Shown here: one piece after another, positions 1 to 12,766 of the stretch
Position numbering within the stretch: the first letter of the stretch is position 1
Layout: each line of letters starts with the position of its first letter
NCBI GenBank assembly: GCA_015345905.1
Contig: JADDTR010000004.1
Coordinates: 372,001 to 436,000, forward strand
Origin: Aotearoamyces nothofagi
Taxonomy: Eukaryota > Ascomycota > Leotiomycetes > Leotiales > Tympanidaceae
Length of the DNA: 64,000 nt
Reading direction: 5' to 3'
Program-made: the position numbers and the translations under genes
The notes under the pieces: generated by a model
The model's input: only the letters and a program-made list of their open reading frames with translations
Told to the model about the DNA's origin: nothing
The model's database searches: none

Positions 1-184
1 TGCTCTACCATATATCTTTGATAAACCTGTCGAAGAGGCCGTTGAGTGGGTATTTCACAAGGGATTTGAGAAGTTTGGCGGGCCAGGTGCTGTCGGGAAT
101 AGTCCATCAACGGGACGGGAGGCGGAGCTGAAGCTATCAACTTTAGAGCAGCAACAACGGCAGAAAACAGAGAAGGAGTTGTAA
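1..184 (+). CDS. C-terminal fragment, probable MTP18-family mitochondrial protein (5' end outside window)
   Basis: An open frame entering at base 2 runs 60 codons to TAA at 182-184. It begins with ALPYIFDKPVEEAVEWVFHK and ends in a polar Gln/Glu/Lys-rich tail. The pattern of an aliphatic-Pro segment, then Pro-acidic-x-x-Val-acidic-aromatic and a short amphipathic stretch resembles the end of the MTP18/MTFP1 family, inner-membrane proteins linked to mitochondrial fission. Only this tail is present, so the family call is recognition by eye and may be wrong; that it is the coding end of a + strand gene is firmer. Confidence 0.45.
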   Translation, partial: ALPYIFDKPVEEAVEWVFHKGFEKFGGPGAVGNSPSTGREAELKLSTLEQQQRQKTEKEL

Positions 185-755
185 GGTCTTGGTATCGCAA
201 GGGTAAGTTGATATGCATACTACCCTACATATGGCGTCTGGGGAAACCTCAACTTTGTCGTGTTATAATATCCCAACACATCTCTTTACAAGCATTGATA
301 GTTTAAAGTATCGGAGGTTGTCAATGAAGCAGCTTATAAAATACAGAGAAAAATCTCAATGGCCCGCCTGCACTGAGACCAAAGCTTCTATCTCCAGACA
401 TTTAGCATCTAACTATTTTCATGATGCCGACATCATATCTACTCCACCAGCTCCATATTAAATTAGTAGCTGAGAATATCTCTAGCAGGTAGCCGTTGCA
501 GAGCCACCATACCAAGTACCGGTCATAGATCCCATATATTAAAGATGCCATCTCTCCAGAAAAATAGACTTTCCAGGAGCTTCATCCACGATACTATCAA
601 GTTAGACAAACACAGTAGGATTATGCTCTTTTGCACAGAATATCGATCCCATAGTGAGAGATTAATAGAGCCCAGAGAATCAATAGAAACAGACTTCAAA
701 TCAATGATTCAGTATAATAGACCATGCCTAATCTATACAGCCTACCTAAAAATAT
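185..755. other. Intergenic, tail-to-tail
   Basis: AT-rich spacer between the stop of the upstream + gene and the stop of PPX1 on the - strand. Short frames exist on both strands but have no recognisable motif and no convincing splice context. I see nothing else here; it must hold both 3' UTRs. Confidence 0.6.
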
Positions 756-2086
756 CTAATTATTAGCAATGGCAGTTCTTAGTAACGGAGCAACCTGCTT
801 CCGGCTATGCTCTGTCCGCTCTTGTACCCAGCATCGCCTCCAACTATTATTCTGTTCCACATCATCTAAATGTCCACCCTCCCATTTCTCCAACCCCAAT
901 GTCGCTTTAGCGTCATTCTCGAACTTCGTTGCAGCCTTGACACCAGCCTCATCTACTGCCCATACGAGTAGCTCGCGCTTAAACTTTCCTTCAGATGTTG
1001 AAGTCGTCATAACGGACATCACCGAGAGCTTCCTCTCTTCCGAAAATTCCTTTAACGTGTTAAGAAACTTCTCCTCGTTTCCCGCCTTCTTAATGAGGTA
1101 CTCAATGTTCTTGACGACTGAGCTGATACCTAGTTTCACAGATTGGCTTTCGCTCCACTGCTTGTAGTCCTTGCGGAGTATATCAGGCAAGCTTAAATGG
1201 TCGATATCCACAATGGCGTCAGAAATCTCCTTAAAGTACAGGTCCCTATCATATCCATTCTCTCTCGCAGCTTTGATCTTTGCTTCGAGATATTCTGCCG
1301 CGCTGATATCCAACGGCGTGACCTTTGAAGCATCTTTGAGGTTCCCAGTATCGAACAAAATGGGAGCAAGTGCCAATCTAGCAAGCTCTGCATCCCAGGC
1401 GGTGCTTTCAGGGTCGTGTGACTTCGAAGACATCGAATCCCATGCCTCTTTGCTGTACTCAATCACAACACTCGCACAGCTGCCGCTCTTTTTAATTACC
1501 CTCGGTTCAATGCCACACTCCTTTGGCACTTTGTTTTCCTCATCATGGTGATCGATGCAACCTATCACTTGGTTTGAGTAGAGGTCGCCGAGCTCCGCTT
1601 GCAGAGCATTGTGGTCTACGAGGAGCCACTTCGTATCTTTGAACGCTAAAGAGGAAGAGGACTTGGATAGATTAGGAAGATCAGAGAGCGTGATAAGGTC
1701 TGTGGGATTGAGGTTGGCGTGGGAAAGAACAGGACGCAGCTCGAGACGGAGAGCCAGATCGGCGCGAGGGAGATTTGATAATGGGATATGGATGGCCGAA
1801 GAAGCATTGGAATAGCTTCGGATATAGGCCAAGACCACAGCACTACATATGGAATCAAGATCTAAAGATTATGTCAGTGACGGTAGCGATACGTGATATT
1901 ATAGACAGTCCAACAAACCGCTTGGGCTTCGGGAAGGATTGGTGATAGCAAGAGGATATGAAAAGACATACCAGCAGCCTCGTTTCCGACTACAAAGGTG
2001 ACGGGATTTGGGCGTTGTGCAGCTGCATTAAGTGTTGTTTTTGCAGCGACAAGAAAGGATCGAAGGGACGTCCGTTGAAGAGGCAT
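756..2086 (-). CDS. PPX1: Exopolyphosphatase (DHH/DHHA2 family)
   Basis: Two exons on the - strand, 2086..1972 and 1861..756, joined across a 110-nt intron (GTATGT donor, CTTTAG acceptor), give 406 aa. The join restores the family's N-terminal block: FVVGNEAA from exon 1 runs into DLDSICSAVVLAYIRS from exon 2, the Asp-rich metal site of DHH phosphoesterases. Further metal ligands are the VDHN Asp near residue 121 and the Asp-His-His at 142-144 (GCIDHHDEE). The C-terminal half carries a DHHA2-like region ending near a GGHLDD block. Length is close to yeast Ppx1 (397 aa). The enzyme removes terminal phosphate from inorganic polyphosphate in cytosol and mitochondria. ATG at 2086 is the first in-frame start and gives an N-terminus of the same length as yeast Ppx1. 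Confidence 0.93.
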
Positions 2087-3666
2087 TATGGCAATTATGC
2101 GAAACGAACAGGGTCCTTGGAGCTGTAAGAGTACAATACGGCAACCCCTTGGAATAATCGTCGATTGCTCTGTCGCAGAAGTTGTCGGTGAAGGTGATAA
2201 GTAGGCCAGAAAGTTTGTCGTATTTTCGCAAATTGTGGTTTTGACGTCACTGAAGCATCTCGGCTGTGCTTTGGGTGAATTGGCGATAATCTATTATGCC
2301 TAACCACAACAATCTAGGTACACACTCAATGTTGTCAGTTTACAACGACAGTTGCTAAGGAGTCAAATGCGAATATACATTCACTCTCTAATCTACTCCT
2401 CACAGCCCTCCCGAAGTGTGAACAGGGTTTATGTTCAACATCGACCCGCCCGTGCCCTTTTATTCTTGTGCCAGTGATAATCATCGAAAAGAGGTGGGAA
2501 GTTGCAAAAGGCACTTGCAAATTCGATTTATGATGGGCAAGATAAGTGGCCGTGGTCGATATCAAATCAGCAGCGAGAAGTGCCAATAACGGCAAGACAT
2601 TGATCGGAAACGGCCAAGAGGAACAAGAGAGTATACAAGAGTGTATGTACTGTGTACTTGTACGTACAATACAAGTGCAAGAGTATATGCAGAAATATAT
2701 GCGCGTGGCGTTATGGTTTATATCATCTCATCTCATCGCATCTAATCTCATCTCATCTAATCTCATCTCATCTCATCTCATGCATGATCGAGGAGTCCAT
2801 TGCCTGTATCGTCCAGCCGGTAGTTGAGGTTCGGTTTGCCACGCTTAGCCAGTCTCTTAGATCATCCAACGAGCCGTGCACCCCCTACAGGAACATCTCG
2901 CGAAGGCATGGGGTACATAACCGTCCCATCCTTCGGTCTCGGGGAAGGGAGGAGAGGGGGAGGAGGAGAAGGAGCGAAGCACGCAAAGCCCACAGTCCAG
3001 TGCGGACCTGGCTGCACTCAACAACTCAAAAGAAATATAAAGACTGGCAGCGGCACGAGCGAGGCGGTGCCTGCGTCCGCTGGCTGACTTACTTTGGTAG
3101 GGATTTTGATATGATTATCTTCTCATATCGCCTACAGTAGAATGTAAAGATATGTGTGAAGGATATGGAAGAAGTGTATCAAGTCTTCTTAGTACTATGC
3201 CTTCAGTGACGTCAGCTTAAAACTCTTAGCTGAAGCTTCAAACTATAAACCTACTGCACGGACCTACCTTACTGCGCGAAAATGGCCTTGATGCGGTACG
3301 TCTTTCCGATTGATAAACACCATGCTTTTCAGAATACTACTATTTTACCTCTCTTGTTCTTGCTGGCTCGGTGCATCATCCCTAACTTACTCAGCCGCGC
3401 GCCTAGAATGCCGTCGTATGGACCTGGCCAACTAATCCACACAGTCGGCGCCGACTCCAGCACAGAAAAACATATTTAGCCATGATAGGAATTGTCTTTA
3501 GAGCTCCCACTCCCATGATCATCGTTCGCCCCTCTTTACGGCCATAGGAATTGAGTATCGACGGTGTTGGTTCTGTGGAACAGCAAAGACATCTCCAATA
3601 GCCTCAGTCATTCCTTCCCTTTTATCCGACGACTCGAAGCTAAAGCAATCATACTCCGTCTTTAAC
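2087..3666. other. Intergenic, divergent promoter region PPX1 / GPCR
   Basis: About 1.6 kb between two divergent starts. It contains the TCTCA pentamer array at 2724-2781 and, around 2895-3000, a purine-rich GC-rich patch (GGGGAAGGGAGGAGAGG-like). Close to the GPCR start (3500-3660) the + strand is pyrimidine-rich, as in many fungal promoters. Frames of 65-162 aa exist but are built on the repeat or lack any motif, so I call no gene. Confidence 0.6.
2724..2781. repeat. TCTCA/TCTAA pentamer microsatellite
   Basis: Roughly eleven tandem pentamers, mostly TCTCA or ATCTC with TCTAA and TCGCA variants, seen directly in the sequence. It lies in the PPX1/GPCR promoter interval, outside any gene model. 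Confidence 0.9.
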
Positions 3667-5695
3667 ATGGCTCCAGTCATAACGGATTATGTCCACAAAA
3701 TGCTGCAATTTGCAGTCAAGCAGAACTTGGGAGACCAACTTCTGCTTAGGACTATAGTCTTTACGGACTCCCAGCAGAACCTGGCGCAGAGCATAGCCCT
3801 TGTCTCTTCCTTGATAAGCATGGCGTCCGCTCTGCTGTCATTCTACTGGTTTCTGAGAATGCGAAGAAGCTTTAGGCATGAGTCAGTACATTGAAAGTTT
3901 ATGCGCCGTGTTACTGCTAATAACATGTGCTCGACAGTCTTATTATGTTCCTTATCCAAAGCAACATGCTCAAGGCATTATCGTTCGTGGCATATCCTAT
4001 CGTGTCCTTCGCTCGCGGTCCTGTTTCAAGTACCTCGAAGTTCTGTCAAGCAAATGGGTTCCTCCTATCTGTGGGAATTGAAGCATCTGGTTCGAGTTAT
4101 TCGTCCAAATGACCTGTGGGGCAACAATTAACTTGTAAGTAGACTTCGCAATACTCATGATTGCAGTACATTCCGCCTTGTACATATTCAAGCCTAGTGC
4201 ATTGGCTGGTGAAGGCGGCCTATATCCATATCGAAGCATCGCATTTACTTTGGGGATAATTTTCCCTATTCTCGTGGCATCACTTGCATTCACTAACAGT
4301 GCCGGTGGATATGTCTCATTAGGAACATATTGCTACCTCCCTGTTCGTCCCTTCTGGTATCGCATGGGCTTGTCCTGGATTCCTCGTTATATGATTTTTG
4401 CGTTTATTGTAATTATATATGCATCGATATACCTTAACTTCAAGTACAACTTCAATGGCTTCAGCAAAGACAATGGCCGTCGACTAGACGGGGATCGAGG
4501 TTCTGATACCGCTGATGGGAGCGGAAAGCACCAGAAACGAGCGCCACAAAGACACTCCTTGCCGTCGACTCCCAAGTTAGCATATAATGGGTTGATTCCT
4601 GGATCGAGGCGTGGATCTGCTAATACTGTTGATGAGCGAAAGTGCTCGGTATCAACGACTTATTCTAATGAAGAATCACAATGCAGTGTTAATACCAGTA
4701 CTCCACGTTTTCGGTGGCTCAAATTTGGTGCCAATCGTGTTCGGAACGAACCCTCCGAGGACGACGATATACTAACCCCCAAATCTGGCGTGGGAATGGC
4801 TGATGCTACAACCGGAGTGGTCTCCCAGGGCGAAACCCCGTCAGCAGTAACTTTTCCTCCTGCTCATTCACAGCCTTCGTCAGCAGGCCTGTCGTGGTCA
4901 ACATTCCGGACACACTTCCAGCCATCGGTAAGTTCTAAGGGCAGCGTTCTGGGAATGCTAGCTTTCATCCGCCTGAATTCACATCACCTAGACTCATTCT
5001 CAATTTCGTCAACTGGACTCGAGCTTGAGCTCGTCGATTCTCGGGGCCAAAATCTTGCAACTGGCGAAATGATGAAGTCGCGGGAGAAGATTCGACGGCA
5101 GCTCCGTTTCCTATTCGTTTATCCACTAGTCTATATTGTCATGTGGACGATTCCTTTTGTGTCCCACGTCCTGAATTACCAAGAGAAATATGAATTGAAT
5201 CCGATCTTTGCATTGCGTGTGCTTTCGGACACTATCATTACAAGTCAATGTGCGGTTGACTGCTGGCTTTTCAGCAGTCATGAGAAACCCTGGATGCACA
5301 TCCGCGGAACAAAGGGCGGGTTTTGGGAAAGCTTTGCCTTTTGGAAAGGAAGATGGAGAAGGTCAAAAGGAGAGAGGCATGGCCCTGGTCTCAGCCGTGC
5401 AGAAATGATAGCTCATGCAAGATATGCATACCAACGGAGAGATGAGGAGATGGCAGCAAGAGGTACGGGAAAGATTGATTCTAGGAGCATTGCCGAAAAT
5501 GTAGCAGAGCATCAAGGAGAAAGTAGACGCGACAGGAGCTGGTGGGACGAGTCGGAGATGTTTGACGGAAATACGAGCCCTGTGACGGAAGAGACTTTGA
5601 AGCTGATGAGCACTCATAGTGAGAATGGCAGTATAAAGTCAACAGGAGATAATATGGCGTCTGAAGGGCGGAGTAAAAGCTCAATGCCAGGGTGA
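3667..5695 (+). CDS. Git3-family G protein-coupled receptor (glucose/cAMP receptor type)
   Basis: Three exons, 3667..3881, 3938..4089 and 4143..5695, encode 639 aa. The introns (56 and 53 nt) were placed so that the joins read FRHD-LIMFLIQSNMLKAL and GIEASD-FAILMIAVH, the usual fungal Git3/Gpr1 sequence. Transmembrane helices 1-5 lie in about residues 25-245. A long polar, Ser-rich third cytoplasmic loop of about 190 residues follows. The Git3_C block (REKIRRQLRFLFVYPLVYIV, near residue 435) holds helices 6 and 7 and ends at WLFSSHEKPW. A charged cytoplasmic tail closes the protein. Relatives sense carbon sources and signal through a G-alpha protein to adenylate cyclase and PKA at the plasma membrane. 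The ligand cannot be read from the sequence. Confidence 0.9.
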
Positions 5696-6133
5696 ATGTC
5701 CTTAAGAAGTTACAACCTCTTGCTAATAAGCATTATTATGAGACATGAGTGTACCTAAAACTTGAAAAGCTTCGTCTAGGATTGGTATTAGAGACTGAGG
5801 TATTGAATAGTGTTCCTGCCGACTAGATTGCAGCGGGGTGGCTAAAAGATAAAGGAGTACGGAATACCTGAAGTTGGAGTATTATTATGAGCGGTATCTT
5901 ATTTCTTGTCAATAGGAAGGCGGAGAGACACGGTTATAAAGTCACTCTTTATCATTGTCGGCTTAAGAGAAACTAATAGATTATGATATTATTGGCCGTC
6001 AAAGCCCCTGGTCCACACTCGTGAGCATCGTGATTTTATTCCAGCCTACCCCAACGAACTCCGCATATACCCTCCATCTCCATCGCTATTACAAGAGCAA
6101 GAAACGCCGGTCCGATCCCTTAAGAGCCATTTC
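5696..6133. other. Intergenic, tail-to-tail GPCR / GCP4
   Basis: AT-rich spacer of 438 bp holding the two 3' ends. No motif-bearing frame or repeat was seen. Confidence 0.6.
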
Positions 6134-8465
6134 TTATTCCTCGGCATCACTAGCATCTTCATCCTCTACATTGTTACGAACATTCGGCACATCAAACCAC
6201 CCTCCAAAATCTAGCTTCATTAATAGCCTATCAACTCTCCCAACTCTTCTAGGCCTATAGCCATCTTCGCCGGCCAACCCAAGATTCTCAATCTGTGAAT
6301 CTATATCAACGAGACTTTCCTTTTCTTGGTCGACATCTCTGAGGCTGATCACTAACACCTCAATTGCTCCCTTCACTTGATCAGCAACGGTCCTGAGCTG
6401 TGCTTCAACATCCTTTTCTTCCTTGTGGAAGTCTGAAAATGCATCCACGACGCCTTCGTCGGCCTCAAGGTCAAGAGACTGCCAAATGTTGTGAATTCTG
6501 TGGACTAATGCGACAAGGTGATCAATTTGCTGAAGGAGGGCATAGAGAGGTGTTGTGAACGAGGGAGTTGTAATAAGAAGGCTTTGGGTTAGAGAAGCGA
6601 GGTAAGCACGATGGGCAGCCGACAGCGTTTGTGGGTCGTGTGAAGTTGTGGCCGCTCCTTTATGTGGAGGTTGTTTTGCGGCCGTGGCCCAGAGATCTTC
6701 CTGATCTTGCAATTTATCACTCGTAGAAGTGACGGGTCGGGAGGGCGACCCATTCAACCAGGCTTGGAACCCGTCCCAGCTACCACTCACAATTTCTCCT
6801 TGAAAGTAAGTTTCTGTTTCCCCTAAGAGGAACAGTGCTGCGCTGCTAGTAGCCCAGACGGTACGAATCGTTTGACCACGAATCTTAGCGCGGGTACGCA
6901 TCTTTTGAACTATTGCGCGGCCGGCGGCACTGCTACCATAGGGAGGTGCGGGTGGGGCAGGATGGTCTCGCCTTAGGGAAGCAATCTTCCAGAGATCGGT
7001 AAGGCGAAGGTGCGCTCGACGGATCGATAGGAGGTAAGAATTGATGGCAGAATAAGTTTGAACTTCCGCAGAGGTAAGAAACAGGTCTAACGGTGAGGGT
7101 ATCTTGAGAGACAGGGATGTAGGGACAGAGAGTAGAAGATTGTTGAATGGTGTCGAAACCAGCGACAGAGAAGGATGCGCAGTTACTGAGGAGTTGTGTA
7201 TTGTAGGCGTCAGTGGACAAGTTGTTCTGTCTATCGTAAGGCTAATGAGGTCCCTTGCAAGTTCTAATTGCTCATCCTCTTCGTCGTTCATACCTTGCAA
7301 AGACGACATCATCGCCCATGTCCTTGAAATAACGGCAGAGACCTCACTATCCTTGACAACGACGTCGCTCAATCTATCCTGTTTAACATAGGCCAAGTTG
7401 TCCGATCGATGCCATCGACCCCGGATCTTCTCGTCAGCTTGCGTGATGAGAGCAATGGCAAACTCGCCACGACCAAGGAGAAAAAAATCGAAAAGTAAGG
7501 AGAGAATCTCCAAGATACGACTTAGGGGCAAGAGTTGCTGAAGAGCACTTTGAGATAGGGAAAGTCGAATTGCTGAGACAACGCTTGATAGGTTTGATGT
7601 AACGATGGGAAATGTAAGTGTCGAAAGTAATCGAAGATGCGACGGAAGCAGACCGAGAGTTCCATCTGCAGAGCTAATACCCTTAATCCTAATATGGTTG
7701 AGGGATTGGCCGATGAACAATAAGGATGAAGCAGCTGAAGCATCAACAAACCCAGGAAGTAAGTCTTGCTTGATTACATAGTCCTATTACGATCAGTATT
7801 CGTCTAAAATTAAAGAATATTCGCTGCTCGGCCTAGAATTACATTATACATACCTGTATCTTATCATCATCTGGCCCCCGATGTACAAAGAAATCGGCAT
7901 AACCAAAGGAAGGTAAACGACCATATAAGATCCAGGAAGAAGCCTGCTTTAACCATGCGGTCTCTGCGATTTTGACAAGATGCAGAGCAGCCTCTTCTAT
8001 GTCGGAGTACCCTGTCTGTATAGCATCGCATAATTTGTCAATGATTCGAGCTCCCGTGCAGCCGTCCTTCATTATAAATTGTGAAATCTCCCAAAACCAT
8101 TCCATTCTTCTGGTCCAGTTGGAAAATTCCCCAACAACAGCTGTAAGGGGAACAATATTGTATGCCCCCACATTTCCAGCGTCTTTTCTTAGTATGCCGC
8201 TTTCAACCTCAAGGACCTTCTGCTGAAACCTAGCCAAATGTGTCAACCTGATAGATGTTGCAACTGCTTGGCATATGCTCGATCCATGGTGAGCCGATAT
8301 ATCATTCGTACTAGCTAAAAGTTTGCAATGCAAATCACCGAGGTGTGCTACAGTAGCTAGCAAGGCCTTTTCGGGAGGAGAGAGGATGGCAGAGGCTGTA
8401 TGCGCTCCATCTTTGAGGAGGGGCGAGGGATGCCCACTGAGGGAGAGGAGGATTTCGTGGAGCAT
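6134..8465 (-). CDS. Gamma-tubulin complex component, GCP4-like (Spc97/Spc98 family)
   Basis: Two exons, 8465..7854 and 7783..6134, joined across a 70-nt intron (GTATGT donor, AATAG acceptor), encode 753 aa. The N-terminus MLHEILLSLSGHPSPLL is the GCP4 signature. Residues 1-200 hold the grip-1 type block (MEWFWEISQFI, ILYGRLPSFGYADFFV). The second exon continues with LLPGFVDASAASSLLFIGQS and the C-terminal helical grip-2 region with LRRAHLRLTDLWKI-like helices. GCP4 helps build the gamma-tubulin ring complex that nucleates microtubules at spindle pole bodies and other organising centres; budding yeast lacks it but filamentous fungi keep it. ATG 8465 is chosen because it begins the conserved N-terminus exactly. 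Confidence 0.88.
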
Positions 8466-9243
8466 GGCCTAAGAGATGGTCAATTGGCGATTATGATCAT
8501 GAACAGCTGCACTTACGGTTCAGCGTTCTGTCTCTGGCCCTTTGTGCGAAAGATGTCTTGAAAGAGTAATATGAGAGTACCAAGTATCTCGAAGCGGCAC
8601 ATTAAGATAATAGCTTCATTCTCTCTGAACAGCCTACATTAACCCCTTGAGGTTGTGGCTTAGAGCGATAATAACTTAAAGCAGCACGATTTCGAAAACA
8701 GTTTGATCACGCTAAAAGGATTTTGCTAGTCGTTGTAGTACTCATAAACCTCACATCTGCAAGTATCTCTCGGTGTTTTAGACGCGCCTCGGACTGGTGA
8801 TGGTGGGAGACGCGATTTAGGCCTTAGGCCTCAGGCATTTCCACCGACCCCTGCATGCAAGTATTTGACATCATCGCGTTGTCAGGCAACTACGATGTAG
8901 CTTCAGGCTACCAGCAGCTTCTAAGCAGCGGCAAATACCGATTACTATCAAACGTCTCTCCGACTAAGCAAGCTGCTTTCTTGTTGATTATTCATCCTGG
9001 TTGAAGCTCTCACTATCTCTCATAAACGTCTTGAACCTCTATTTCGCAACGGCTTTGACTACCACCCCATACATCTCAGCTTGATCGCCAGCCGTTGGTG
9101 ATCTAACCCCACTATACTCCTCGACTGCGGCTGCCGCAGGCTGGACATTCACGATTCCATCCATCACAGTTACAGACGGAGCTGCCAAACTGGGGAAGCG
9201 CAAAGCCTCTAGCGAGGAAGTTTCCCGTCCAGAGAAAAGAATC
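8466..9243. other. Intergenic, divergent promoter GCP4 / UBA1
   Basis: About 780 bp between head-to-head starts. It includes a CCTTAGGCCTTAGGCCTCAGG-like short repeat around 8817-8835. A - strand frame of 106 codons (9359-9039) overlaps the UBA1 leader but has no recognisable motif, so it is not called. Confidence 0.55.
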
Positions 9244-12200
9244 ATGACTGTAAGTAGGATTTCTCGATCCTGATGTCGTACTTGATGAAGGTCGATGTGG
9301 ATGCCTTCATTATTCTGAGAGCTACTCTCAAGCTTCCAGAGACCGCTGCCGTAGTTCAATACTAATCATTCTGGCATTAGACCCCAATGGCGACCGAATT
9401 AGAGACGAAAATGCAGGTCGATGATTCCGTGGTTGGCAATGGCGACATCGACGAATCGCTATACAGCCGACAACTCTACGTGCTAGGCCACGAGGCTATG
9501 AAAAGAATGTCAGCTTCAAACGTTCTTATCGTTGGCCTGAAGGGATTAGGCGTAGAGATCGCAAAGAATATTGCCCTTGCTGGTGTCAAGAGCCTTGCGC
9601 TCTACGATCCACGCCCAGCAGCGATTTCAGATCTCTCATCTCAGTTTTTCCTACATGCGGAGGACGTAGGCAAACCTAGGGCAAGCGTGACAGTCCCTCG
9701 AGTCGCCGAGCTTAATGCATATACCCCCGTTTCTATCCACGAGAGTTCCAGGTAAGCTAATACTCGCTGCTATGGTGTGTGGCCCACCTTGCTGATCTTA
9801 ATCACCAGTCTCACAGAAGAGCTCTCTAAACTTGACGGGTACCAAGTCGTCGTTCTTACAGATACTCCGCTCAAAGACCAGAAAATTATTGGCGAATATT
9901 GTCACAACAAGAAAATCTACCTCGTTGTTGCCGATACTTTCGGTCTATTTGGCTCAATCTTCTGCGACTTTGGGACAAAATTTACTGTCATTGACCCCAC
10001 TGGAGAGACTCCAATTAGTGGTATTGTCGCAGGAATTGATGAAGACGGGCTCGTGTCTGCCTTGGACGAGACAAGACACGGGTTAGAAGATGGAGATTAT
10101 GTTACTTTCACGGAGTTACAGGGACTGGAGGCTCTCAATAGTGCGGAGCCTCGGAAAGTCACTGTCAAGGGCCCGTATACATTCTCCGTTGGAGATGTGT
10201 CGGCACTCGGTCAATACAAACAAGGTGGAATTTTTACACAAGTGAAGATGCCTAAGTTTATCGACTTCAAGCCAATTCATACTTCCCTTAAGGAGCCCGA
10301 ATTCTTGATATCAGATTATGCGAAGTTTGATCGGCCGCAGCAGCTGCACATTGGCTTCCAAGCCCTACATGCATTTGCTGAAACCCATGGATATTTACCC
10401 AGACCACATCATGAAGAAGATGCCTTGGTGGTTATCGGTTCCGCGAAGGCCTTCATTGAGAATGAAAAATTAGACATTGAGGTGGATGAGAAGCTTCTCA
10501 AAGAGCTGAGCTATCAGGCACAGGGAGATCTCAGTCCTATGGCTGCTTTCTTCGGCGGTCTTGCTGCCCAGGAAGTCCTAAAGGCTATCTCTGGAAAGTT
10601 CCATCCAATTGTGCAGTGGCTGTACTTCGACTCTCTAGAATCCCTCCCCACAAGCACAAAACGATCTGAGGAACTTTGCAAGCCTCTTAACTCTCGTTAC
10701 GATGGTCAGATTGCAGTCTTCGGCCGTGAATTCCAGGACAAGTTAGCCAATATCAATCAGTTCCTTGTTGGCGCAGGTGCGATTGGTTGTGAGATGCTAA
10801 AGAGTTGGGCTATGATTGGACTTGCTACCGGTCCTAAAGGCAAGATTAGTGTCGCAGATATGGATTCTATAGAGAAGAGCAATCTCAACCGACAATTCCT
10901 TTTTCGACCGAAGGATGTTGGCAAGATGAAGAGCGATTGTGCATCCGAAGCAGTTCAAGCCATGAACCCAGAATTGAAGGGCCACATTGTAACCTTGCGC
11001 GACAGAGTCGGCCAGGATACTGAGCACATCTTCAATGAAGAGTTTTGGGAGAGTCTTGATGGCGTTACGAATGCTCTTGATAATGTTGACGCACGCACCT
11101 ACGTAGACCGTCGCTGTGTCTTCTTCCGCAAGCCACTGTTGGAAAGTGGAACTCTTGGAACCAAAGGGAATACTCAGGTAATCTTGCCTCATCTGACAGA
11201 ATCTTATTCCAGCTCCCAGGATCCGCCTGAACAGTCCTTTCCAATGTGTACACTTCGAAGCTTCCCTAACAAGATCGAGCACACAATTGCTTGGGGCCGA
11301 GAGTTATTTGAGTCCTACTTCGTTAAACCTGCAGAGACCGTCAATCTATACTTGACCCAGTCTAACTACATCGAATCTACCATGAAGCAAGGAGGAAATG
11401 AAAAGGCAACGCTGGAAACTATTCGGGACTTCTTAGTCACCGACAAACCCCTCAGTTTTGAAGACTGCATCATCTGGGCACGCCTTCAATTTGAGAAACA
11501 GTATAACAACGCAATCCAACAACTTCTTTACAACTTTCCTAAAGATTCTGTATCATCGAGCGGTGCTGCTTTCTGGTCTGGTCCGAAGCGCGCCCCAGAC
11601 CCCTTGAAGTTCGATCCTCAAAACGAAGCTCATATCGGCTTTGTTATAGCTGGTGCTAATCTTCATGCATTCAACTATGGCATCAACACCAAAGGCGTGG
11701 ATGCTGGCACCTACCGCAAAGTGCTTGATAACATGATCATTCCGGATTTTTCGCCAAACCCTAGCGTGAAGATTCAGGCTGATGACAGTGAACCTGTAAG
11801 CTATTTTTCCATGTCAGTTATTCTTTGAAAGCCGCTAATATTCTTAGGATCCAAATGCCCCTGCAGCAAATTCATCAACTTTCGATGACAACAATGAATT
11901 ACAGCAGATAACAGATAGCCTTCCTGCACCTAGCACGCTGGCTGGAGTTAAGCTCCAACCAGTGGAATTCGAGAAAGATGACGATACGAACCACCACATT
12001 GACTTCATCACTGCGGCAAGTAACCTACGTGCTGAGAACTACAAAATCGAGCCTGCAGACCGCCACAAGACAAAGTTTATCGCCGGGAAAATTATCCCTG
12101 CTATTGCTACAACCACCGCCTTGGTTACCGGCTTGGTCATCCTGGAATTCTACAAGATCATTGATGGCAAGGACGATATTGAGCAATACAAGAATGGTTT

Positions 12201-12597
12201 TGTAAACCTTGCCTTGCCATTCTTCGGCTTCAGTGAGCCAATCGCAAGCCCCAAGGGCGTCTACAAAGGCAAAGATGGAGAAGACAAAACAGTTGACAAG
12301 CTCTGGGATCGATTTGAGGTTGACAATATAACGCTAAAGGAGTTGCTCGACATTTTCGAAAACAAAGGTCTCGAGATCAGCATGCTGAGCTCTGGAGTCA
12401 GTCTACTCTATGCGAGCTTTTTCCCTGCTACCAAACTAAAAGAGCGTTATCCAATGAAACTCAGCGAGCTCGTAGCCAGCATCTCCAAAAAGCCTATTCC
12501 AGATCACCAGAAGAACGTGATATTCGAGATCTGCGCTGATGATGCGAGCGGAGAGGACGTTGAAGTTCCATACATTATGATGAGACTGCGCAAGTAG
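9244..12597 (+). CDS. UBA1: Ubiquitin-activating enzyme E1
   Basis: Exons 9381..9751, 9809..11795 and 11848..12597 (introns of 57 and 52 nt) encode the E1. A further upstream intron, 9250..9380, has a perfect GTAAGT donor and ACTAAT branch site; splicing it fuses ATG ACT (9244-9249) in frame to ACC CCA ATG, so the first AUG of the mature mRNA would be 9244 (1037 aa). The alternative start at 9387 gives 1033 aa; yeast Uba1 has 1024. The order is: inactive adenylation repeat ([16 protein letters not shown] near the N-terminus), active adenylation domain with [17 protein letters not shown], catalytic Cys in [19 protein letters not shown], and a C-terminal ubiquitin-fold domain. It activates ubiquitin with ATP and passes it to E2 enzymes; it is normally essential. 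Confidence 0.96.
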
Positions 12598-12766
12598 TGA
12601 CGGAAAACATTTATGGATAACGGCTGTGTGGTGTTATGGTTTCTTGAGCATATTATTATGCAGAACATACAGATGAGATTGCGATATCCTATATATATAG
12701 AATAACGGGCAATGAGACTGGATCCGAGGAGCATTGATCTTCATTATTGTAGTCGTGTTTGATTAA

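Noticed and set aside
2335-3140. Short frames of 86-162 codons in the PPX1/GPCR promoter interval
   Set aside because: One is translated from the TCTCA repeat (His/Leu/Ser run); the others have no motif and overlap one another.
9039-9359. 106-codon frame on the - strand upstream of UBA1
   Set aside because: It overlaps the UBA1 leader and its well-supported intron, has no motif I recognise, and its start region is on the wrong side of a strong + strand promoter.
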